Source: Gammaproteobacteria bacterium (GTDB taxonomy: Bacteria > Pseudomonadota > Gammaproteobacteria > Arenicellales > JAOTYS01). Taken from it: DNA of 12,827 nt. The stretch is taken from contig JAOTYS010000088.1 in assembly GCA_029861795.1 (NCBI GenBank), forward strand, positions 1-12,827, in the 5' to 3' direction. The position numbers and the translations under genes were made by a program. Positions 6,865-12,827 of the stretch are shown piece by piece. Under the pieces are notes generated by a model. That model made no database searches and was not told the DNA's origin. It saw only the letters and a list, made by a program, of their open reading frames with translations. The first letter of the stretch is position 1; each line of letters starts with the position of its first letter.

Positions 6865-7455
6865 TCAACAATCTTTCAAAACCAGTTTGCTGCTAAGTGA
6901 CTGCAGTCGGCGATCCACTATCCCCATCGCATCGAGATGGTCAAGCGTATTCACCACATAATCCAAGTTTGGACCCGTCGTGCCCACAGCGTGGCGTACT
7001 GCTCGGGCGACATGATCAGTTGACAGCCTGCCGGCGTACTGCGGGTGCTCTCTTTTGACAGTAAACGTGAGTGCTGACACGCGTTCGCCTCCGTCGACAA
7101 ATGTGTCGATTAGGCGAGGCGTGTAAACGTTACTGATTAATTCCCGACGATAGAGATAATCGACCACTGCTTCTCGGTCAGCGGCATGCACGCGATACCC
7201 CCTGCCAACACACGAACCGCCGGCATCCAGCCCAAACACGAGACCAGGTTTTGACCGAGTGCCCCGGTAGTACCATGACCAGATACACAGCGAACGGTGA
7301 AAACCATATATCTTGGCATGCGACGCATGCAAGTAAGGAATGTCGGGATTCCACATTAGCGAACCATAAGCAAACACCCAAAGATCCCCGTGTGGAATGT
7401 CTAGATCAGGAGTATCGAGTTCCTCAAAAGGAACTGCAGGTGGGAATGTATTCAT
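6865..7455 (-). CDS. chaC: ChaC-type gamma-glutamylcyclotransferase
   Basis: ChaC enzymes cleave glutathione to 5-oxoproline and Cys-Gly in the cytoplasm. The 196-residue product shows the substrate-binding loop YGSLMW (30-35), the segment FHRSLCIWS typical of ChaC, GRGYRV, and RRELISNVYTPRLI with the expected catalytic Glu105. The ATG at 7455 is chosen because its A and T overlap the NUDIX stop as TAATG and the ChaC-like sequence begins right after it. An upstream in-frame extension to 7587 would lie inside the NUDIX gene. Coupling to a NUDIX hydrolase is the main contextual clue, perhaps a housecleaning or redox-stress unit. The gene is convergent with the triple-RidA gene. No cation transporter chaA/chaB is nearby. 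Confidence 0.88.
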   Translation of the reverse strand: MNTFPPAVPFEELDTPDLDIPHGDLWVFAYGSLMWNPDIPYLHASHAKIYGFHRSLCIWSWYYRGTRSKPGLVFGLDAGGSCVGRGYRVHAADREAVVDYLYRRELISNVYTPRLIDTFVDGGERVSALTFTVKREHPQYAGRLSTDHVARAVRHAVGTTGPNLDYVVNTLDHLDAMGIVDRRLQSLSSKLVLKDC

Positions 7456-8012
7456 TAGTCTGCATCGGTGCGCAATACACGTCCGGTATCGATATTGCCC
7501 ACATAGATTCCATAGGTCCCCTGTTCGCGTTCCGAAATGTAGCGCTCCAGGATAATTCGAATGACTGGGAACGCCAGTTCGTCCCACGGGATCTGGTCTG
7601 CCCTAACCAACTTTACTTCGAGGCTCTCAGCGCCTGCTTGAAAACTTTCACATTTCATTTGGCCACGAAACATGATGTACACCTGATTGATGCGAGGAAT
7701 GCTAAAGACCGAATAGAGCTGACCGATCTCGACGCTGGCCCCACTTTCCTCAAGGGTCTCACGTGCCGCGGCCTCCTCTGTGGTCTCGCCCATTTCCATA
7801 AAACCAGCTGGTAGGGTCCATAGCCCTTGGCGAGGCTCAATTGCCCTGCGGCACATCAAGATCCGATTCCCCCATTCTGGGATACACCCCGCCACGATCT
7901 TCGGGTTCTGGTAGTGGATGGTTTCGCAGGCCTCGCATACGTGTCGCGCTAGGTCATCCCCCGGTGGGATTCTCTGTACAACGCGGGCACCGCAACTACT
8001 GCAGAAGTTCAT
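7455..8012 (-). CDS. NUDIX hydrolase with N-terminal zinc ribbon
   Basis: NUDIX enzymes hydrolyse nucleoside diphosphates linked to another moiety, using Mg2+. The 185-residue product begins with a zinc ribbon, CSSC (Cys4, Cys7) and CEAC (Cys26, Cys29), followed by HYQNPKIV and the NUDIX fold. The NUDIX box at 70-92 is complete: Gly70, Glu76, Arg84-Glu85, Glu88-Glu89, Gly91. This zinc-ribbon/NUDIX architecture occurs in the NudC-related group and in ADP-ribose or FAD pyrophosphatases, so a dinucleotide or ADP-ribose substrate is plausible but unproven; the chain is shorter than NudC itself. No SD precedes the ATG. The stop overlaps the chaC start as TAATG. A possible promoter lies about 90 bp upstream. 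Confidence 0.9.
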   Translation of the reverse strand: MNFCSSCGARVVQRIPPGDDLARHVCEACETIHYQNPKIVAGCIPEWGNRILMCRRAIEPRQGLWTLPAGFMEMGETTEEAAARETLEESGASVEIGQLYSVFSIPRINQVYIMFRGQMKCESFQAGAESLEVKLVRADQIPWDELAFPVIRIILERYISEREQGTYGIYVGNIDTGRVLRTDAD

Positions 8013-8100
8013 TAGAGGAGGTTATGGTAACGATCCAACTTGGTGATCTCGGCTGCCCTATGTTCGCATCGACTGGCAACCTTGGCGAAATCCTTATCAG

Positions 8101-8129
8101 ATCGTAGTTTGACCGTAGCACGAAATCAA
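8101..8129 (-). promoter_or_regulatory. Possible sigma-70 promoter for the NUDIX-chaC pair
   Basis: Read on the minus strand, TTGATT (8124-8129) and TACGAT (8101-8106) are separated by 17 bp, each matching four of six consensus bases. This is upstream of the NUDIX start, with a leader of roughly 80-90 bases. The evidence is weak and only positional. Confidence 0.25.
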
Positions 8130-8197
8130 CTAGCAGGCCCAGTAGCTCAGACCACTATCGCACCTAGGGCGCCTACGGCCAGAGGTCCAGGAGGTGT

Positions 8198-8335
8198 GTG
8201 GCCAACTTAAACAAACGCGACATTACTCGCGAAAGCCTGCTATCAAGCGTTCACCGGAACGCTGCGCCCCTTTCCATGGATGCCGTGGAAGTGGAATTGG
8301 CTTTCCGGTTACATTTCGATTTCGCTTCTCGATGA
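8198..8335 (+). CDS. Possible small ORF, 45 residues, unrecognised
   Basis: A GTG-started frame reads MANLNKRDITRESLLSSV at its N-terminus and ends at TGA, giving a polar product with no membrane segment. It is preceded by a perfect AGGAGG (8189-8194), though only three bases separate this from the GTG, shorter than usual. The hairpins at 8246-8263 and 8272-8290 and most of the third (8326-8338) fall within it, so the stretch could equally be structured leader RNA. I recognise no family. It could be a small protein or leader peptide of the downstream hydrolase operon, or chance. Confidence 0.3.
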   Translation: MANLNKRDITRESLLSSVHRNAAPLSMDAVEVELAFRLHFDFASR

Positions 8336-8401
8336 GAACCTTAGAGTCGGGGGAAACCTGAGGGGGCATACCATCGAGGATTAGGTGAGATTGAGCGCGG
8401 T

Positions 8402-9223
8402 GTGTCTCGGGAAAATACAATAGTGCGTCTAGCAGAGTTTAGGGAACAACACTCCGTCCGGTCGCATAAAATCGACGGTCGCGAGTGGCTTTACTTCGAC
8501 TCCGAAGATCGAGCACCGCCAGACGCATCTGTCTTGGTCATGATCCCAGGAGCCTTCGGTGCAGCAGAAATATTCTGGAATCAGATCATCACCGTTGGCG
8601 ACCGACTACGGATAGTATCTGTGACCCTACCAGCGATCGATAACATTGCGGACATAGTGGAAGGCATTGCCAAGTTCATGGACCGTCTTAATGTGCCTTC
8701 GGCCCATATGCTCGGATCGTCTCTGGGCGGATATGTAGTCCAGGTTTTCGCGTCTCGCTATCCGCACCGGCTGAATCAAATATTCATAGGAAACTCGTTA
8801 CTCGACGCCTATGGACTGGCTAAACCTCCGACACCGGAGTTGGTGGCGAGAATGTCGGGTATAGAGTTACGCCAACAAATCATCGCCACCATCAACGCCT
8901 GGCCAGAATCCGATCCGACCCAGGAGAAACTCAAGCCACTGTTACAAGATCATGCCCAGAGGTGTCTTACCGACGACATGATCAAGACGCGTGCCGTAAT
9001 ACTGCACAATTTGCCCGAAGCTCCTGCAATTAAGGATTATCATCACCGGGCCGTGATTATCCAATGTGACGACGACGCTATGCTTAGCGAGGCGTGCAAC
9101 GCACGTGTACGCCAGGAATTTATCAACGCAAAGCTTCATCGCTTCGCGACAGGCGGCCACTTCCCATACATCACTCGATCGGACGACTACTCGTCAATCA
9201 TCGTGGATCGGCTGTTTTCGTGA
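8402..9223 (+). CDS. Alpha/beta hydrolase, maspardin-like
   Basis: This is an alpha/beta-hydrolase-fold protein of up to 273 residues. The oxyanion-side motif is MIPGAFG (47-53). The nucleophile elbow is GSSLGGYV with Ser107, an acidic cluster CDDDAM (222-227) likely supplies the Asp, and GGHFPYITRSDDY supplies His253, so the triad looks complete. The order of motifs (SGTADVFF-like AAEIFWNQI, then GSSLGG, then IFIGNS) resembles eukaryotic maspardin and its bacterial relatives, whose substrates are unknown. The GTG at 8402 has only a distant GGTGAG before it; a GTG at 8423 is an alternative that starts just before the LAEFRE segment. The stop overlaps the start of the EamA gene as GTGA, implying coupling. 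An esterase or C-C hydrolase role is inference. Confidence 0.85.
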   Translation: MSRENTIVRLAEFREQHSVRSHKIDGREWLYFDSEDRAPPDASVLVMIPGAFGAAEIFWNQIITVGDRLRIVSVTLPAIDNIADIVEGIAKFMDRLNVPSAHMLGSSLGGYVVQVFASRYPHRLNQIFIGNSLLDAYGLAKPPTPELVARMSGIELRQQIIATINAWPESDPTQEKLKPLLQDHAQRCLTDDMIKTRAVILHNLPEAPAIKDYHHRAVIIQCDDDAMLSEACNARVRQEFINAKLHRFATGGHFPYITRSDDYSSIIVDRLFS

Positions 9224-10080
9224 AGCGGCAGGATTTGCTGTTAGGTCTTTCGGTGCCCGTCATCTGGGGCGCAGGGTTTATCTCTGCCAAAGCTGGTCTC
9301 GATCAGTTTCCCCCTATCCTGCTGATGGCCCTGCGGTTCACCCTAGCCGCTGCTGCACTGGTGTGGTTCGTGAAGCCGCCTTGGGGACAACTAGGACGAA
9401 TAGGTCTCATCGCGCTAGTCAGCGCCGCAATTCAATATAGTCTGACGTTTACTGGTCTTGATGGATTAGACGCCTCCATTGCCATCATCGTAGTCCAATT
9501 GGAAGTGCCTTTTGCCGCGCTACTCGCTGCACTGTTTCTCAAAGATAATCTGGGTTGGCGACGTCTTTTTGGCATGGTACTGGCGTTTGTCGGTGTTGGA
9601 CTCATCGCGGGTCAGCCACAAAGTGAACAAAATATGGTACCCCTTTTTCTAGTAATAGGCGGAGCATTCTCGTGGGCAGCAGGCCAAGTCATGATTAAGA
9701 CCTTGAATCCGGTGGGAGGCCTTACCCTTATCGCTTGGGTAGCGGTATGGGCCGCACCGCAATTATTTGTATGTTCCTTTCTATTCGAGGAAGGTCAGCT
9801 ACAGGCCATTCGCGAAGCCGATGCAAAGGGTTGGGGCATTGTCATCTATCTGGGGTTAGTGATGACGGCCCTTGGCTATACCATCTGGTACCATCTGCTG
9901 ACCAAGTATGATGTAAATCAAGTCACGCCGTTCCTATTATTGCTACCCGTAACCACAGTGATGGGAAGTGTTCTAATTCTTGGTGAAACCCTCACTCCCA
10001 TTGTTATCACAGGCGGAATCGTCGTGATCGTGGGTGTGGCCGTCATCCTTTCTTATAGAAGAGTCGCCGTCTCCACATAA
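9220..10080 (+). CDS. EamA-family (DMT superfamily) transporter
   Basis: This is an inner-membrane permease of 286 residues made of two EamA repeats, about 7-132 and 141-278, each with five hydrophobic segments (ten in total). The N-terminal repeat has the characteristic PVIWGAGFISAKAG and the second ends in LGETLTPIVITGG, both typical of drug/metabolite exporters. Members move amino acids, purines or other small metabolites, mostly outward; the substrate here is unknown. The start is the GTG at 9220, inside the preceding hydrolase stop (GTGA). An upstream extension to 9094 would lie within the hydrolase gene and adds non-homologous sequence. The amidase starts 17 bp after the stop, so the three genes are likely co-transcribed. 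Confidence 0.92.
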   Translation: MKRQDLLLGLSVPVIWGAGFISAKAGLDQFPPILLMALRFTLAAAALVWFVKPPWGQLGRIGLIALVSAAIQYSLTFTGLDGLDASIAIIVVQLEVPFAALLAALFLKDNLGWRRLFGMVLAFVGVGLIAGQPQSEQNMVPLFLVIGGAFSWAAGQVMIKTLNPVGGLTLIAWVAVWAAPQLFVCSFLFEEGQLQAIREADAKGWGIVIYLGLVMTALGYTIWYHLLTKYDVNQVTPFLLLLPVTTVMGSVLILGETLTPIVITGGIVVIVGVAVILSYRRVAVST

Positions 10081-10097
10081 GTGCAAAAGTCAATACT

Positions 10098-11570
10098 ATG
10101 AACACAGACAGAGATCCCTGCCCCATCCCAGAACTTTGTCGCCTATCGGCAATACGAGTGGTTGAATTGCTGAAAAAAGGTGAAGTGACTCCGCTAGAGC
10201 TTGTCGATGCCGCGGCCGAGCGTATTGCCCAGACCGATCATCATCTCAACGCCTTGCCCACATTGTGCATCGAGCGTGCCCAGGAACACGCCAAACGCAT
10301 CATGAAAAACGGCAACATCGATTCGAACGTCCCTGGACAGCTCACCGGTCTACCCGTTGCGATCAAGGACTTGATGCCGGTGGCCGAGGTACGCACCACT
10401 TATGGCTCGCTGATCTTCGCCGACCATATTCCATCCCAATCTGACATCATGGTGGAACACCTGGAGCGAAACGGGGCCATTGTGATCGGTAAGTCCAACA
10501 CCCCGGAGTTTGGCGCTGGCGCCAGCACCTTCAACGACGTGTTCGGCAAGACACACAATCCCTGGAATATCGACAAATCGGTGGCAGGATCCTCTGGCGG
10601 TTCAGCGGCCGCGGTAGCGGCCGGCCAGGTGTGGCTGGCTACCGGTTCCGATTTAGGAGGGAGCTTACGCACGCCGGCGAGCTTCAATTCCGTTGTAGGC
10701 TTACGCCCAAGTCCTGGCCGTGTTGCCCGCGGCCCGATACTGCAGCCGTTCTCAACTCTATCTGTAGATGGACCCATCGCACGTAACGCGGCGGATGCGG
10801 CTTTGTTTCTAGACGCTATGTGCGGACAACATATGGCGGATCCCCTGTCGCTCCCTGTGCCCCCCAACTCATTTCTCGATGCGGTCCGCATTGCAACACC
10901 GCCAAAGCGTATTGGCTTCAGCCCCGACCTTGGTATCGTTCCGGTGGATCCTGAGGTGATCGCCTGCTGTCGGACGGCTGCGCAACGGTTCCACGACATG
11001 GGTTGTGTGGTAGAGGAGGTCTGCCCAGACTTTTCCGAAGCGATCGATTGTTTCCAGACGCTGCGCGCGGCAATGTTTGCCACCGAACACGCAGAAGATC
11101 TGCGTCTGCATCGAGACAAACTCAAGCCCGAGCTCATCTGGAATATCGAAAAAGGCCAAGCCCTTACCGCAAAAGAGATCGCTCGGGCCATCGAGGCACG
11201 CACTCGGCTTTATCGTAACGTGGTTTCATTCTTCGGCGGCTACGATCTGTTGTTATGCCCCGCGGCCATCGTGCCACCCTTCGATGTGGATACTCGCTAT
11301 GTGGACGAAGTGGACGGGCACAAATTTGATAACTACGTACACTGGATCAGCATTACCTTTGCCATCACGCTCACCAGCTGTCCGGCAATTTCAGCGCCCG
11401 CGGGCTTCTCCACCCACGGACTCCCCATCGGTCTGCAAATTGTAGGCCCACCACGGGGAGAGGCCAGCGTATTGGCTGCCGCCGCCCTGCTGGAGCAAGC
11501 CACAGGTCATGCTGAGCGAGTGCCGCTCGATCCTATGGATGGAAACGGTCGGAAGCTAGTCTCACCATAA
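10098..11570 (+). CDS. Amidase-signature family hydrolase
   Basis: Amidase-signature enzymes hydrolyse amide bonds to acid plus ammonia or amine through a Ser-cisSer-Lys triad. The 490-residue product has all three residues: Lys90 in GLPVAIKDL, Ser165 in AGSSGGSAAAVAAG and Ser189 in GSDLGGSLRTPASF. The 24-residue spacing between the two Ser equals that in FAAH. GLPIGLQIVGPP near the C-terminus is another family hallmark. GatB and GatC are not nearby and the sequence is not especially GatA-like, so a catabolic amidase is preferred to Glu-tRNA amidotransferase. The ATG has no strong SD, suggesting reliance on upstream translation. It lies between the transporter and the aminotransferase, so it may release an amino or keto acid precursor handled by them. 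No signal peptide is seen. Confidence 0.92.
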   Translation: MNTDRDPCPIPELCRLSAIRVVELLKKGEVTPLELVDAAAERIAQTDHHLNALPTLCIERAQEHAKRIMKNGNIDSNVPGQLTGLPVAIKDLMPVAEVRTTYGSLIFADHIPSQSDIMVEHLERNGAIVIGKSNTPEFGAGASTFNDVFGKTHNPWNIDKSVAGSSGGSAAAVAAGQVWLATGSDLGGSLRTPASFNSVVGLRPSPGRVARGPILQPFSTLSVDGPIARNAADAALFLDAMCGQHMADPLSLPVPPNSFLDAVRIATPPKRIGFSPDLGIVPVDPEVIACCRTAAQRFHDMGCVVEEVCPDFSEAIDCFQTLRAAMFATEHAEDLRLHRDKLKPELIWNIEKGQALTAKEIARAIEARTRLYRNVVSFFGGYDLLLCPAAIVPPFDVDTRYVDEVDGHKFDNYVHWISITFAITLTSCPAISAPAGFSTHGLPIGLQIVGPPRGEASVLAAAALLEQATGHAERVPLDPMDGNGRKLVSP

Positions 11571-11629
11571 AAATCCGTCCGCGCCACGGCGACCGGTTAG
11601 CCATGGCATAATCGGGATCACAACCTGCC

Positions 11630-11635
11630 AAAGGA
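11630..11635 (+). promoter_or_regulatory. Ribosome binding site AAAGGA deciding a GTG start
   Basis: AAAGGA directly abuts the ATG at 11636, too close to serve it, but lies nine bases before the in-frame GTG at 11645. The GTG start is therefore preferred and removes three residues (MIS) from the N-terminus. Confidence 0.65.
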
Positions 11636-11644
11636 ATGATCTCA

Positions 11645-12820
11645 GTGTCTGGCCAACATTTCCTGTTTGTTCCAGGACCCACCACCGTCCCCCAGGACAT
11701 TATGAACGCCATCAGCGCGCCCATGGAGGACCATAGGTCGTTGGCCTTCCCCGAACTGACCCATTGTGTGCTTGACGATTTGAAAGAGGTTTTCAAAACC
11801 AAATCGGGCCGCGCGTTCGTGTTTCCCGCGTCAGGCACCGGCGGCTGGGAAATTGCACTGACCAATACCTTATCGCCGGGAGATACCGTCATCGCTTCAA
11901 GGATCGGCCACTTCAGTAATCTGTGGATCAATATGTGCAAGCGACTCGGCTTGGAGGTAATCGAACTGGAGGCCGAGTGGGGTGAAGCCGCACCCATCGA
12001 GCGCTATCAGGAGCAGTTGGCAATGGATCGCAATCACCGCATCAAGGCCGCCTTAATTTGCCACAACGAAACCTCCACCGGTGTAACCAGCGATGTGGCT
12101 GGCTTGCGACGCGCCATCGACGATGAAGGACACAGTGCCATGTTGTTGGTGGATGGGGTGAGTTCTATCGCCAGTATTGATTTCAATATGGACGCGTGGG
12201 GTGTCGACTTTGCTGTGGCTTGCTCGCAAAAAGGTTTCATGTTGCCTGCGGGACTCGCCATTACCTGCGCTAGCGAGAAGGCGTTGAACGCATTCCAAAA
12301 AAAGACACGGACACCGCGTGCTTACTTTCGCTTGCAGGATATGATCGAGGCCAACGACACCGGTTATTTTCCGTTTACCCCGTCGCTCCCCATGTTACGC
12401 GGGCTACGCGCGTCATTGCGCCGGCTTCTCGACGAAGGACTGGACAATGTATTCGCCCGTCACCACCGACTCGCCGGAGGCGTGCGCCGAGGCATAAGAG
12501 ATGGCTGGGGTCTTGATCTGTGCGCACGTCAGCAAGGAACGAAATCGGATACGGTGAGCGCCATCATGATGCCCGACGGCTTTGATTCCAATGAGGTAAT
12601 CCGACTGGCACAGTTAAAGTACAACCTAGCCCTGGGTGCGGGGTTGTCCAAGGTTTCCGGTAGACTCTATCGCATCGGACACCTTGGGGATCTTAATGAA
12701 TTGATGCTGTGCGCAGCGCTTAGCGGGGCGGAAATGGCGATGCGAGACATTGGTATCGACGTGACACCGGGCAGTGCAGTCGCAGCGGCCAGCGAGTATT
12801 GGCGCAGCGATAAGCAATAA
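11645..12820 (+). CDS. PLP-dependent glyoxylate aminotransferase (serine/alanine/aspartate-glyoxylate type)
   Basis: This class V fold-type I aminotransferase transfers an amino group to glyoxylate, giving glycine. From the GTG the product is 391 residues, the usual family length. Seen are FVPGPTTVP at the N-terminus, the phosphate-binding SGTGGWE, HNETSTGV, LVDGVSS with the PLP-ring Asp (about 170), SQKGFMLPAGL with the Schiff-base Lys196, and YRIGHLGD near the C-terminus. It resembles serine-glyoxylate aminotransferase and, as I recall that sequence, BhcA (aspartate-glyoxylate aminotransferase of the beta-hydroxyaspartate cycle), including VFARHHRLA and the GSAVAAA tail. No bhcB, bhcC or bhcD is visible before the window ends seven bases after the stop. 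It follows the amidase by about 74 bp and may be read from the same transcript. Family is sure; amino donor is not. Confidence 0.93.
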   Translation: MSGQHFLFVPGPTTVPQDIMNAISAPMEDHRSLAFPELTHCVLDDLKEVFKTKSGRAFVFPASGTGGWEIALTNTLSPGDTVIASRIGHFSNLWINMCKRLGLEVIELEAEWGEAAPIERYQEQLAMDRNHRIKAALICHNETSTGVTSDVAGLRRAIDDEGHSAMLLVDGVSSIASIDFNMDAWGVDFAVACSQKGFMLPAGLAITCASEKALNAFQKKTRTPRAYFRLQDMIEANDTGYFPFTPSLPMLRGLRASLRRLLDEGLDNVFARHHRLAGGVRRGIRDGWGLDLCARQQGTKSDTVSAIMMPDGFDSNEVIRLAQLKYNLALGAGLSKVSGRLYRIGHLGDLNELMLCAALSGAEMAMRDIGIDVTPGSAVAAASEYWRSDKQ

Positions 12821-12827
12821 ACTTCAT

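Larger units (their letters stand above)
8013..8401. other. 389-bp intergenic gap with hairpins, no certain gene
   Basis: This divergent gap lies between the NUDIX gene and the alpha/beta hydrolase. It holds the possible minus-strand promoter, one possible small ORF (8198-8335) and three successive stem-loops. The first is AGCGTTC/GAACGCT around ACCG (8246-8263). The second is TTCCATGG/CCGTGGAA around ATG with one G-U pair (8272-8290). The third is TTCTC/GAGAA around GAT (8326-8338). I see no transposon end and no decayed homologue of a known gene. A leader RNA or regulatory region is plausible. Confidence 0.5.

Noticed and set aside
7456..7587. N-terminal extension of ChaC
   Set aside because: Overlaps the NUDIX gene in another frame; the TAATG junction gives a better start.
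7251..7814. Plus-strand open frame of 187 codons
   Set aside because: Antisense to the NUDIX and ChaC genes, both of which have clear catalytic motifs.
8024..8107. Short plus-strand frame starting at an ATG after AGGAGG
   Set aside because: Only two bases separate SD and ATG, the 27-residue product matches nothing I know, and the frame continues upstream as an antisense shadow of the NUDIX gene.
8137..8160. tRNA-like start (GCCC followed by AGTAGCTCAG, D-arm-like)
   Set aside because: No matching anticodon arm, no GTTCGA-type T-loop and no complementary acceptor end within 100 bases.
8223..8420. Minus-strand 65-residue frame across the 389-bp gap
   Set aside because: No SD, no recognisable family, and its start lies inside the hydrolase coding region.
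9094..9219. N-terminal extension of the EamA transporter
   Set aside because: Lies inside the hydrolase gene in another frame, is not hydrophobic, and EamA homology begins at the GTG at 9220.
10400..11203. Long open frame on the minus strand (267 codons)
   Set aside because: Entirely antisense to the amidase, with Arg/Ser/Ala-rich composition typical of a shadow frame and no SD or family motif.
11607..11612. CATAAT as a -10 box before the aminotransferase
   Set aside because: No acceptable -35 hexamer 16-18 bases upstream.

Overview
The window reads as a chromosomal stretch from an uncultured or little-studied Pseudomonadota, most likely a gammaproteobacterium. The grounds are a DUF484-like/GGDEF protein at the left edge, ordinary Shine-Dalgarno (SD) sites, medium-GC coding and proteobacterial-looking enzymes throughout. 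Organism assignment is inference only. No rRNA, tRNA, CRISPR array, insertion sequence or phage gene was seen. Nearly all of the DNA is coding, apart from one 389-bp gap at 8013-8401.

Layout, left to right. A 5'-truncated diguanylate cyclase (2-1012) is followed by a fumarylpyruvate-hydrolase-like FAH enzyme (1054-1740). A YdfG-type short-chain dehydrogenase (SDR) on the minus strand (1786-2529) is divergent from pseudouridine-5'-phosphate glycosidase psuG (2598-3512). A muconate-lactonizing-type enolase-superfamily enzyme on the minus strand (3546-4715) is divergent from a two-gene unit at 4880-6819. That unit holds an SDR with an atypical active site and, overlapping it by four bases, a protein made of three fused RidA domains. 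A minus-strand pair follows: a NUDIX hydrolase with an N-terminal zinc ribbon (7455-8012), coupled through TAATG to a ChaC-type gamma-glutamylcyclotransferase (6865-7455). The gap at 8013-8401 contains hairpins and one possible small ORF. The right-hand third is a plus-strand run: a maspardin-like alpha/beta hydrolase, an EamA transporter (4-bp overlap), an amidase-signature enzyme, and an alanine/serine/aspartate-glyoxylate type aminotransferase.

How the genes may work together. The region looks like a patchwork of small catabolic modules for organic acids, amides and amino compounds. The enolase-superfamily gene and the SDR/triple-RidA pair share a 164-bp divergent control region with inverted repeats and may form one unit. 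The hydrolase-transporter-amidase-aminotransferase run suggests uptake or export of a metabolite, amide cleavage and transamination with glyoxylate. Substrates cannot be read from the sequence.

The strongest unusual signals are two. One is the triple-RidA chain, a probable single-polypeptide version of the RidA trimer in which all three domains lack the catalytic Arg. The other is its translationally coupled SDR partner, in which the Asn and Tyr positions of the Asn-Ser-Tyr-Lys tetrad do not match the canonical pattern. GTG starts are frequent (1054, 5635, 9220, 11645 and probably 8402).
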